Notes: generated by a model from the letters alone, not told the origin. Shown: positions 1 to 5,697, counted from the stretch's first letter. The stretch is 7,373 nt of DNA from an uncultured Bacilli bacterium (GCA_934096785.1 CAKONA010000052.1:1-7373); one strand, 5' to 3'. Translations and numbers: made by a program.

Positions 1-928
1 CTAACCCACTTGTATAAGCAGGACTTACAACTGGATCTGCAAGTTCCCATATCTTACCAACAGGATCTTTAAATGCTCCATCTCCATATACCATTACTTC
101 TACTGTTTTACCAGTCTTTTCTTTTATTAATTCTTGTACTCTATTTACAAGAATGTCTCCAGTTCTAGGAAATAACTTAACCCTCTCTTCAGTAGAACGA
201 TTACTACCTAAAAGTCCATATGGAGAATATCCACTAGAGTTAACACTATGATTAAGTATATCACTAAGTGTAAGAACATGTGCTTCATTATCACACTTCT
301 CAATCTTTGCTTTAGTTTCAATTCTAGTATGAATATCGCAAGCAATCACATCCTTAGTATATTTTAAAATATCCTCAGGCTTATTTGAAAATACCATTTC
401 AAACTCACAGCCTTCTTTTAATACTAAATCACGATACACTTCATACATATTAACACCAGTAAATAAATGTTTAAAATGAATAAATTTTTCTTTGTATTCA
501 CTCTCAGTAATTAAATCACTAGAAGGATTAATACCATATTTTACTAAATCATCTTTATATAGAATATCATTACCGACTTCATCACTTGGATAACTAGATA
601 ATAAAGTAATCTTCTTAGTACTTCTAGCAAATGCACTTAATAATACAGCAAATCTATTTCTACTTAATATTGGAAATACAAGACCTATGTGTTCTGAATT
701 ATTAAGTTTCTTTTTAACGTCAGTAGCAATTTGATCTAAAGTAGCAAAGTTTCCTTCACTAATGCCAACTACTGCCTCAGTTATTCCAATAACGTCTTTA
801 TCTTCTAATTCAAAGTTTTCACTTTTACTTGCTTTAAGAACAGAATCAACTACTATATTCGCAAGATCATCGCCTTCTTTAATAATAGGTGTTCTAATTC
901 CTCTAACAATTGTTCCAACGTCTCTCAT
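1..928 (-). CDS. CofE-like coenzyme F420-0:L-glutamate ligase family protein, C-terminus cut by window edge
   Basis: I translated this from the minus strand: 309 codons are visible and the C-terminus lies beyond base 1. The start begins MRDVGTIVRGIRTPIIKEGD, preceded by an AGGAG Shine-Dalgarno site about eight bases upstream. The RTPIIKEGDDL segment (residues 12-22), followed by a helix and then DVIGITEAVVGISEGN (45-60), matches the N-terminal fold of the F420-0 gamma-glutamyl ligase family (Pfam F420_ligase). Near the visible end, YGDGAFKDPVGKIWELADPV (281-300) matches the conserved block of the long Bacillota branch of that family. In archaea and actinobacteria CofE adds glutamate to F420-0 using GTP. 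Low-GC Bacillota generally lack F420, so the substrate here is unknown; an amide-ligase reaction on another carboxylate is only an inference. It is 77 bases downstream of the membrane-protein gene on the same strand. Family assignment is fairly firm, function is not. Confidence 0.82.
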   Translation of the reverse strand, partial: MRDVGTIVRGIRTPIIKEGDDLANIVVDSVLKASKSENFELEDKDVIGITEAVVGISEGNFATLDQIATDVKKKLNNSEHIGLVFPILSRNRFAVLLSAFARSTKKITLLSSYPSDEVGNDILYKDDLVKYGINPSSDLITESEYKEKFIHFKHLFTGVNMYEVYRDLVLKEGCEFEMVFSNKPEDILKYTKDVIACDIHTRIETKAKIEKCDNEAHVLTLSDILNHSVNSSGYSPYGLLGSNRSTEERVKLFPRTGDILVNRVQELIKEKTGKTVEVMVYGDGAFKDPVGKIWELADPVVSPAYTSGL

Positions 929-954
929 AAATCACTCTCCTACTTTATAATCAT

Positions 955-983
955 ATCATACTTTTAAGAATTTGATATTTCAT
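955..983 (-). promoter_or_regulatory. Possible promoter for the CofE-like gene
   Basis: On the minus strand a TATGAT hexamer (955-960) lies 17 bases downstream of ATGAAA (978-983), a 4-of-6 match to the -35 consensus. It sits just ahead of the ribosome binding site of the CofE-like gene. The gap from the upstream gene holds no clear terminator, so co-transcription is also possible. The match is modest in such AT-rich DNA. Confidence 0.33.
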
Positions 984-1005
984 ATTACACTTTATTTACA
1001 GAGAA

Positions 1006-1587
1006 CTATTTAAGAAATTTATATTTTCCTATTAATGGTAAGTCTTTACTTTTACCAGCATTAGTATTATATAGTCCAATCAAAGTAAAAGTTATTGATA
1101 AACAGTATAGTACAAAAGATATGAATTTAACTAGTAATGGAGTTTCTGTACTCATTAAGTATTGACGAGTAAACATCGCATACAGCACTTTAGAAATAAC
1201 AACAGTTAAAATCCAAAACAATGATAAGTTTACTCCTTCCTTAATATGATATTTCATATAATTAGATTTACTTTCTAACTTTTTAAAGTATTTAAAATAG
1301 AATGCAACTAAAGGTATATAGCATAATGTCCCATATAATTTATATTGTTTAACTTCATCACTACCAAAATAGCTTGTATAATCAGTAGTATTCATAACTT
1401 TCTCAACAGCATTAATTGTTTTATCACTAAAATCATCTTGTGGTTTAGTAGTAGTATCATCATTTAATATACCCTTGCTTTCACTTATATCATTCGCAAG
1501 TTCTACCATATCCATATTATTATTTTCTTCTTGTACATTATTATTTACATTGTTATTATTGTTATTAATATTTTGATTATCATTCAT
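1006..1587 (-). CDS. Three-helix membrane protein with Tic20/DUF4870-like C-terminus and Asn-rich N-terminus
   Basis: The 193-residue protein starts at ATG 1585-1587, with GGAAGG seven bases upstream; the second in-frame-looking ATG at 1581-1583 is out of frame. Residues 2-24 are an asparagine tract (15 of the first 24 residues are Asn), followed by an acidic, hydrophilic linker to about residue 75. The C-terminal half has three likely membrane segments at about 84-98, 118-138 and 150-173. YHIKEGVNL (113-121), at the start of the second helix, resembles the H-x-x-[QE]-G motif of Tic20/DUF4870 proteins. The ending GLYNTNAGKSKDLPLIGKYK (171-190) resembles the family's G-x-x-x-A-x-x-G-K...PLIGK signature. 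The bacterial members are small integral membrane proteins of unsettled role. The low-complexity N-terminus probably faces the cytoplasm, which is inference. It is divergent from the PcfJ-like gene. Confidence 0.75.
   Translation of the reverse strand: MNDNQNINNNNNNVNNNVQEENNNMDMVELANDISESKGILNDDTTTKPQDDFSDKTINAVEKVMNTTDYTSYFGSDEVKQYKLYGTLCYIPLVAFYFKYFKKLESKSNYMKYHIKEGVNLSLFWILTVVISKVLYAMFTRQYLMSTETPLLVKFISFVLYCLSITFTLIGLYNTNAGKSKDLPLIGKYKFLK
1516..1584 (-). repeat. AAT/AAC-rich low-complexity tract encoding poly-asparagine
   Basis: Residues 2-24 of the membrane protein are encoded by a run rich in AAT and AAC triplets, seen as ATT/GTT repeats on the plus strand. Such imperfect triplet runs can slip in multiples of three, changing tract length without a frameshift. 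This is visible directly; length variation is inferred. Confidence 0.6.
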
Positions 1588-1610
1588 AATTTACCTTCCA
1601 TTCTATTTAG

Positions 1611-1639
1611 ATTATAACATAGTTTTTAAAATGAAAGAA
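1611..1639 (-). promoter_or_regulatory. Extended -10 promoter for the membrane-protein gene
   Basis: On the minus strand TGTTATAAT (1611-1619) is a perfect extended -10 element 23 bases upstream of the start codon. The -35 position at 17-base spacing (1634-1639) reads TTCTTT, a weak match, which the extended -10 would compensate. It is divergent from the promoter of the PcfJ-like gene, with about 33 bases between the two elements. Confidence 0.6.
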
Positions 1640-1672
1640 ATATTTCATTATATTTATTGTCAAATTAACTTC

Positions 1673-1701
1673 TTGTAAATACAATTTATGTGATGTAGAA
1701 T
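1673..1701 (+). promoter_or_regulatory. Promoter P1 for the PcfJ-like gene
   Basis: TTGTAA (1673-1678), a 17-base spacer and TAGAAT (1696-1701) form a good sigma-70-type promoter, 24 bases before the ATG. The -35 lies within a 5-base inverted repeat, TTGTA-AA-TACAA (1673-1684), that could serve as a repressor site. The elements CTTGTAAAT and TGATGTA recur at the same spacing in P2, ahead of the nuclease gene. Confidence 0.62.
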
Positions 1702-1725
1702 ATTATCAAAAGAAGTGAGGTCAAT

Positions 1726-3189
1726 ATGAATGTATTAAGATTTAATGATAAATTTGATGATATTATAGAAGAACCAACAAGTTACTGGAAAACTATAGAA
1801 GAAGTACCAGAACATATAATAGAATTCATTAATAAAACCTCAGATTCTATTCCTTTAGAAAATAATAATAAAAAATATTGTCCTATATGTAATGAAGAAA
1901 TAACAAAAGAATACAAATGTCCTAAATGTTTAAAAATATTCTCATCAAAAGATAAACTAACAAGTTTAAATGATTATATCTATTATTATATATTTGATAT
2001 CAGCAATAATAATATAATTCTTTATTTAATATGTGAATATATAAATTATAAAAATACAATGTCATTCTATCCATACAAAACAAATAAAATAAGTATCGAT
2101 GCTATATATCAAATATTGCCAACTAAAATTATTAATGTTAAAGAAAACACACAAACAACATATAAGGAACTAGAAAATATAATTGAAAAGTTTAAAAAAG
2201 GTAAAAAAATAAATGACATTGAATTTAATTTGTTAGATAGTTTCTTTTTTAATTCATATAAACATCAGTATATATATACAAATAACTTAGATGATTTAAA
2301 ACAAACCACACTATATAAATATAGTAATATATGGACTTTAAAAAAATATCTAAAAAATAATTATTTTACTTTATCAAGTCTAACATTCTATCCCATATAT
2401 TATAAAGAATTTGAATATCTATTAAAATTAGGATTATATGATTTAGCAGTTTCTAATTGTTTTGATGTTAAATACAAAGGAAGTTTCAAAAATACATTTG
2501 GCATCGAAAAGAAGTATTATAAATTCATGAAAGAAATAAACATAAATTATTCAGAATTAAAATCACTAGAACTCTATCCTACAACTGATATTAACATATT
2601 AAACTTTGTAAATGAAAATTATTGGTTAGTAAAATCAATACAAAAATATACAGGTTTAGACAAAGTATTAAACTATTTAAAGGAACAAAATCTAAATATA
2701 AATAACCTACATGAATATAATGATTATTTAAGATGCTCAGAAGAAATGAAATTAGATTTAAAAGACCACACCATTTTATTTCCTAAACATTTTATAGAAG
2801 AACACGACAAAATCACAAAGGAAATGATAATAGCGAAAGACCCATTAATTAATAACAAAATAAAAAGAATATCTAACATACTAGTACTTAATAAATATGA
2901 AGATGATAAATATATTATATTTCCAGCAAATAGCATAAATAGTCTTATAGAAGAAAGTTCTGAACAATCAAACTGTGTAAGAACTTATTGTAATTTGGTA
3001 AGTAACAACGAATGTCAAATATATTTCATGAGACATAAAAACAATATTAAAAAATCATTTGTTACAATTGAAGTTAGAAATAATAAGGTTGTGCAAGCAA
3101 AAACAAGATTCAATAAAGAAGTAACAAAAGATGTAATGAATATTATTTTAAAGTGGGAACAAACATTAATACCATTAAACAACGAATAA
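1726..3189 (+). CDS. PcfJ-like protein with N-terminal zinc ribbon
   Basis: The 487-residue protein starts at an ATG five bases after GTGAGG. An early C-x2-C-x9-C-x2-C zinc ribbon (C52, C55, C65, C68) is followed by a long Lys/Asn/Ile/Tyr-rich, probably helical region. The C-terminal part carries the PcfJ pattern: YLRCSEEMKLDL...ILFPKHFIEEHDK (333-362), then an I-F-P segment, EESSEQSNCVRTY (409-421), the strand IYFMRHK (432-438), and FVTIEV followed by QAKTRFN and a final tryptophan helix. The NCVRTY stretch corresponds to the usual HCVGTY. PcfJ is named from the Enterococcus pCF10 conjugative plasmid; PcfJ-like proteins also occur on other mobile elements and phages, and their biochemical role is unknown. 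No conjugation genes or PcfK partner are in view. It leads a plus-strand gene block; the next ATG is 51 bases on, behind its own promoter. Confident on family, none on function. Confidence 0.8.
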   Translation: MNVLRFNDKFDDIIEEPTSYWKTIEEVPEHIIEFINKTSDSIPLENNNKKYCPICNEEITKEYKCPKCLKIFSSKDKLTSLNDYIYYYIFDISNNNIILYLICEYINYKNTMSFYPYKTNKISIDAIYQILPTKIINVKENTQTTYKELENIIEKFKKGKKINDIEFNLLDSFFFNSYKHQYIYTNNLDDLKQTTLYKYSNIWTLKKYLKNNYFTLSSLTFYPIYYKEFEYLLKLGLYDLAVSNCFDVKYKGSFKNTFGIEKKYYKFMKEININYSELKSLELYPTTDINILNFVNENYWLVKSIQKYTGLDKVLNYLKEQNLNINNLHEYNDYLRCSEEMKLDLKDHTILFPKHFIEEHDKITKEMIIAKDPLINNKIKRISNILVLNKYEDDKYIIFPANSINSLIEESSEQSNCVRTYCNLVSNNECQIYFMRHKNNIKKSFVTIEVRNNKVVQAKTRFNKEVTKDVMNIILKWEQTLIPLNNE

Positions 3190-3191
3190 TC

Positions 3192-3220
3192 TTGTAAATC
3201 AAATAAAGATGATGTACACT
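3192..3220 (+). promoter_or_regulatory. Promoter P2 for the nuclease-family gene
   Basis: TTGTAA (3192-3197) and TACACT (3215-3220) are separated by 17 bases, in the short gap after the PcfJ-like stop codon. The -10 is only a 4-of-6 match. The case is strengthened because CTTGTAAAT and TGATGTA occur with exactly the same spacing as in P1, and TATCAAA follows in both. No terminator hairpin is visible between the genes, so read-through from P1 is also likely. Confidence 0.52.
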
Positions 3221-3227
3221 ATATCAA

Positions 3228-3235
3228 AGAGGTGG
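3228..3235 (+). promoter_or_regulatory. Ribosome binding site that sets the nuclease start at ATG 3241
   Basis: AGAGGTGG lies five bases before ATG 3241. An in-frame GTG at 3232 falls inside this site and so is not the likely start. Confidence 0.75.
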
Positions 3236-3240
3236 CTATC

Positions 3241-4455
3241 ATGGACAAGATTTCTCAAATTCAAAACAGCAAAGAATGGAAAGAATTTAAAAATTACTGT
3301 ACAAGTTATAACATTTTTGATCAATTAGGATTTTTTAGACTAGAAGATATACATACTAATATATTAAAATCATTTTTAATACAGAATAATCCATATGAAT
3401 TAGGAACTTTTCCATTAAAAGAATTATTAAAATTATTGATAAGTAAAAACCCATCCAAAATAAAAATAACTATAGATGATTTGAATACATATGAAATACA
3501 AAATTTAAATGTAATAACACAAGTAGTTTTAGATGAAAAGAATAAACCAGACTTGCTTATAGACTTTTCTATCAACAACAAGAAATGCAAAATTATATTA
3601 GAAAACAAGTTCTTATCATATGAACATGATAACCAATGTCAAAGATACTATAATTATTACAAAAGTAAAAACGATAATAGCATTAATTATATATTCGTAT
3701 TTTTATCATTAGAAAAAGAACCTAAATTTAAAGAAAGAGATAAATATATATGTATTAATTATCAAGAATTAATTACTTATATAATTGAGCCCTCTAATGA
3801 TAAATGCAAAATTAAATCAAATAACATTATAAGCTTCGATTCATATTTATCTAGTTTTAACAAATTATTTGATTATATCGAATTATCAAGCGAAAATAAT
3901 GAAAAGTTTATCATCCCACTAACAAAATATGGAAAAGAATTAACGCATAACTTAGAAAAAAAACATAAAGATTTCTTAATAGATATATTAAAAAATAATA
4001 TGGAATTTTATAAAGATAACAAAGAACTACTTAAAATTTATTATTATTACCTTTATAAAAATACTGATGATAAAGAAATTAAAAAGTTAATAGAAAAAGA
4101 AATCCTTAAAGTAAAATGTACTTTCAATGGTATCAATTATAATTTTAAACAATGTTGTCTAAAAATAATAGAATATTTATTTAATAATAAAATTATAAAA
4201 AATAATAATGACTTAATAAAACTAAATAATTGTTTACTCAACAAAAACTATTTAATAGCAACCACAGATATAAAAAACATCAAACATAAAGAATGCTATA
4301 CTAAGAATGATAAATTGATTGGTAAAATACTATTAAATAATATAGAACTTTACTATTATAATGATGGAATCAGATATGATGAACTTAAAGAATTCGTAAA
4401 AAATGTAAACAATGAATTTGACAATACATTAAAAGATATTGTAGAAATATATTAA
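3241..4455 (+). CDS. PD-(D/E)XK nuclease superfamily protein (PDDEXK_4-like)
   Basis: The 404-residue protein has an N-terminal nuclease core. FFRLEDIHTNILKSFL (31-46) gives the conserved acidic helix (E35, H37), and ELG (53-55) follows. Catalytic motif II is PDLLIDF (P103, D104) and motif III is IILENK (E121, K123), with a downstream DNQCQRYYNYY helix (130-140) whose Gln is typical of the fold. All key D-...-E-x-K residues are present, so the domain looks intact and should be a Mg2+-dependent DNase; that activity is inferred. The C-terminal part, from about residue 285, is a separate Lys/Asn-rich alpha/beta region of unclear identity. Its ending (a strand, a YYNDG turn and a helix) is reminiscent of accessory domains in restriction-type proteins. 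The last base of its stop codon TAA overlaps an alternative ATG of the next gene, implying co-transcription. Members of this superfamily occur in restriction, phage and defence settings. It shares the AT-rich bias of its neighbours. Confidence 0.75.
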   Translation: MDKISQIQNSKEWKEFKNYCTSYNIFDQLGFFRLEDIHTNILKSFLIQNNPYELGTFPLKELLKLLISKNPSKIKITIDDLNTYEIQNLNVITQVVLDEKNKPDLLIDFSINNKKCKIILENKFLSYEHDNQCQRYYNYYKSKNDNSINYIFVFLSLEKEPKFKERDKYICINYQELITYIIEPSNDKCKIKSNNIISFDSYLSSFNKLFDYIELSSENNEKFIIPLTKYGKELTHNLEKKHKDFLIDILKNNMEFYKDNKELLKIYYYYLYKNTDDKEIKKLIEKEILKVKCTFNGINYNFKQCCLKIIEYLFNNKIIKNNNDLIKLNNCLLNKNYLIATTDIKNIKHKECYTKNDKLIGKILLNNIELYYYNDGIRYDELKEFVKNVNNEFDNTLKDIVEIY

Positions 4456-4456
4456 T

Positions 4457-4461
4457 GGAGG
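4457..4461 (+). promoter_or_regulatory. Ribosome binding site that sets the DnaA-like start at ATG 4467
   Basis: GGAGG lies five bases before ATG 4467. The earlier in-frame ATG at 4455 overlaps the upstream stop and would place this site inside the gene, so it is not the likely start. Confidence 0.75.
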
Positions 4462-4466
4462 CAAAC

Positions 4467-4964
4467 ATGAAAATAAATAAAGAATACAATTTTGAAAATT
4501 TTAAATTAAACAAAGGTAATAAAAAAGCTTATTGTTTATCAAAGGATGTAGCAAAACAACCAGGCAAAAAGTTCACATCAATATTTATAAGTGGTAACAA
4601 AGAAGAAAGAACTCACCTATTAAATGCAATAGCAAACTCTATAATGGAAGAATTTAACTATAATATATGTTATTTAATAATGGATAATATTAATGAAATA
4701 AAAACAAATGCAGATGTACTAATAATAGATGAATTCGAGAACATAAAAGAAGAAAATAAATTAATAGAAATAATCAACTCATTTATAGAAAACAAAAAAC
4801 AAGTAGTATTAGGAAGTAACAAGATACTGGACGATATAAATATTTCTGAAGAATTAAAAGATATCATACTATGGGGAATGGTAGTAAATATTGAAGATGA
4901 CAATGATAATATCAACAATGAAAAATTGAAAGACTATGATTGGTTAAAAGAAAATGAGGAATAA
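4467..4964 (+). CDS. Short degenerate DnaA-type AAA+ domain protein
   Basis: The 165-residue protein aligns by eye with the start of the DnaA AAA+ module. YNFENFKLNKGNKKAY (7-22) matches the YTFDNFVVGKSNRLAY signature, and SIFISG...RTHLLNAIANSI (38-59) covers the P-loop region. ADVLIIDEFENI (82-93) is Walker B, QVVLGSN (112-118) sensor 1, and LWGMVVNIE (135-143) matches the FEWGL...DI segment. Key catalytic residues are lost: the Walker A GKT reads ERT (47-49), so the lysine is replaced by R48, and the box VII arginines of LRSRF are replaced by KDIIL (131-135). The stretch between Walker A and Walker B is about 17 residues shorter than in E. coli DnaA, and there is no lid or DNA-binding domain IV. 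Hda and DnaA use this fold at the replication origin with ATP. Here ATP hydrolysis looks unlikely, so a binding or decoy role is inferred. It lies between the nuclease and the beta-rich gene, two bases before the latter. Confidence 0.7.
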   Translation: MKINKEYNFENFKLNKGNKKAYCLSKDVAKQPGKKFTSIFISGNKEERTHLLNAIANSIMEEFNYNICYLIMDNINEIKTNADVLIIDEFENIKEENKLIEIINSFIENKKQVVLGSNKILDDINISEELKDIILWGMVVNIEDDNDNINNEKLKDYDWLKENEE

Positions 4965-4966
4965 TA

Positions 4967-5410
4967 ATGAATAATGAGTTTTTTGAAATAAAAGAAGATT
5001 TTGATAATATAGAAAATTTAATTAATAAACATGTCATTTATAATCGTTATATCGATGATAAATACTACTCTACTTTTCGTGGAAAATTATTAGATTTTAA
5101 AGATAATATCTTATATATTGATGTATTTAATGATGGAATGAAAGAAACAAAAGCTATGCGTGAAACACCATATAAAGAAGAAATTCCAGTAAGCAAAATA
5201 AAAAGCATTGAAGAATTCAAAAATTATTATAGTAGAGAATTCAACAACACTTATATTAGCAAAAATTGCAAAATCACAAATAAAAACAATAAATATATAA
5301 TAGGAATAATCATAGGCTATGAATTAGGAAACTTAATAATAAACATTGATGGCAATCCTAATTATGAATATCCATTATATTTTGTTAAAGACATCGAAAT
5401 TCTTAAATAA
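4967..5410 (+). CDS. Small beta-rich protein with two similar halves, function unknown
   Basis: I do not recognise a family. The 147-residue protein starts at ATG 4967, with GAGGA six bases upstream, inside the end of the DnaA-like gene. Two stretches look alike: INKHVIYNRY...YYSTFRGKLL...LYIDVF...VSKIKSIE (19-82) and ISKNCKITNK...IIGIIIGYEL...LIINID...VKDIEIL (97-146). Each has I-[NS]-K, then a strand pair around a Gly, a strand with I/L alternation and a final V-x-x-I-x-x-I strand. This suggests two tandem small barrels of SH3- or Sm-like type. There is no signal peptide, membrane helix or cysteine pair. It is the last gene of the block and is followed within a few bases by a tRNA promoter, with no clear terminator. 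It could bind protein or nucleic acid, which is inference only. Confidence 0.7.
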   Translation: MNNEFFEIKEDFDNIENLINKHVIYNRYIDDKYYSTFRGKLLDFKDNILYIDVFNDGMKETKAMRETPYKEEIPVSKIKSIEEFKNYYSREFNNTYISKNCKITNKNNKYIIGIIIGYELGNLIINIDGNPNYEYPLYFVKDIEILK

Positions 5411-5414
5411 TTGT

Positions 5415-5443
5415 TTGAGATTTATTAGTTATTATGTTATACT
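5415..5443 (+). promoter_or_regulatory. Promoter for tRNA-Leu
   Basis: TTGAGA (5415-5420), a 17-base spacer and TGT-TATACT (extended -10, 5435-5443) give one of the strongest promoters in the window. Transcription would start near 5450, about 19 bases before the mature tRNA 5' end. Confidence 0.7.
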
Positions 5444-5468
5444 TTATAAGGAAGCAAACATAACTAAT

Positions 5469-5555
5469 GCAAGAATGGCGAAATTGGTAGACGCAGCAGA
5501 CTCAAAATCTGCCGGTAGTGATATCATGTGGGTTCGAGTCCCATTTCTTGCACCA
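5469..5555 (+). tRNA. tRNA-Leu (anticodon CAA), CCA encoded
   Basis: The 87-base gene folds as a class II tRNA. A perfect 7-bp acceptor stem pairs GCAAGAA (5469-5475) with TTCTTGC (5545-5551), followed by discriminator A and an encoded CCA. The D stem pairs GCG with CGC. The anticodon stem GCAGA/TCTGC encloses CTCAAAA, giving anticodon CAA at 5503-5505 (reads UUG). A 15-base variable arm (5513-5527) and a T arm (GTGGG/CCCAT) with TTCGAGT loop follow. The long variable arm and the D-arm sequence fit leucine. It charges with leucine and has its own promoter and terminator, as a monocistronic unit. Confidence 0.96.
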
Positions 5556-5567
5556 ACGAAATCAATG

Positions 5568-5594
5568 AAAGCCCTTAAAATCGGGACTTTTTTT
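5568..5594 (+). terminator. Rho-independent terminator of tRNA-Leu
   Basis: AAAGCCC (5568-5574) can pair with GGGACTTT (5583-5590) with one bulged A, enclosing TTAAAATC, and a T-run continues to 5594. It ends the tRNA transcript and probably any read-through from the upstream gene block. Confidence 0.72.
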
Positions 5595-5647
5595 ATATCA
5601 ATTTTCCAAAAAAGTGATACTTTTTCCATATTTCCCACCTATTCCAT

Positions 5648-5666
5648 GGTAATTTTGCGGTAATTT
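5648..5666 (+). repeat. GGTAATTT direct repeat downstream of tRNA-Leu
   Basis: Two copies of GGTAATTT (5648-5655 and 5659-5666) start 11 bases apart, separated by TGC. Just upstream is TTTCCCACC (5630-5638). Helically phased short repeats beside a tRNA 3' end resemble tyrosine-integrase arm sites, but no integrase gene is in view. The gap from the tRNA to the next gene (165 bases) otherwise holds only the terminator and a promoter. Confidence 0.4.
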
Positions 5667-5668
5667 AA

Positions 5669-5697
5669 TTTCACATAAATATAATATATGTTATAAT
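5669..5697 (+). promoter_or_regulatory. Extended -10 promoter for the three-gene right operon
   Basis: TGTTATAAT (5689-5697) is a perfect extended -10 element 23 bases before the ATG. The -35 position reads TTTCAC (5669-5674), a weak match at 17-base spacing. It overlaps none of the upstream tRNA unit, so the three genes downstream are transcribed separately. Confidence 0.6.

Noticed and set aside
762..950. Plus-strand frame of 62 codons
   Set aside because: It is antisense to the CofE-like gene, whose minus-strand translation matches a family over its full length.
1658..1663. Perfect TTGACA on the minus strand
   Set aside because: The position 17 bases downstream reads TTTCTT, not a -10, and the extended -10 at 1611-1619 is too far away for normal spacing.
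2724..2936. Minus-strand frame inside the PcfJ-like gene, and similar ones at 3321-3608, 4670-4918, 6293-6526 and 6589-6849
   Set aside because: They are hydrophobic shadows of AT-rich coding DNA on the other strand, and the plus-strand genes have family matches or good start sites.
1726..5555. Cassette as an island integrated into the tRNA-Leu 3' end
   Set aside because: The cassette lies on the 5' side of the tRNA, whereas such integration normally places the element on the 3' side, and no copy of the tRNA 3' end is seen near 1700.
5444..5638. Minus-strand open frame across the tRNA, containing NGTRTHMISLPADFESA
   Set aside because: It is the antisense reading of the tRNA, another familiar false protein, with no ribosome binding site.
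5346..5663. Plus-strand open frame across the tRNA, containing MAKLVDAADSKSAG
   Set aside because: This is the well-known spurious translation of a leucine tRNA gene; it also overlaps the end of the beta-rich gene in another frame.
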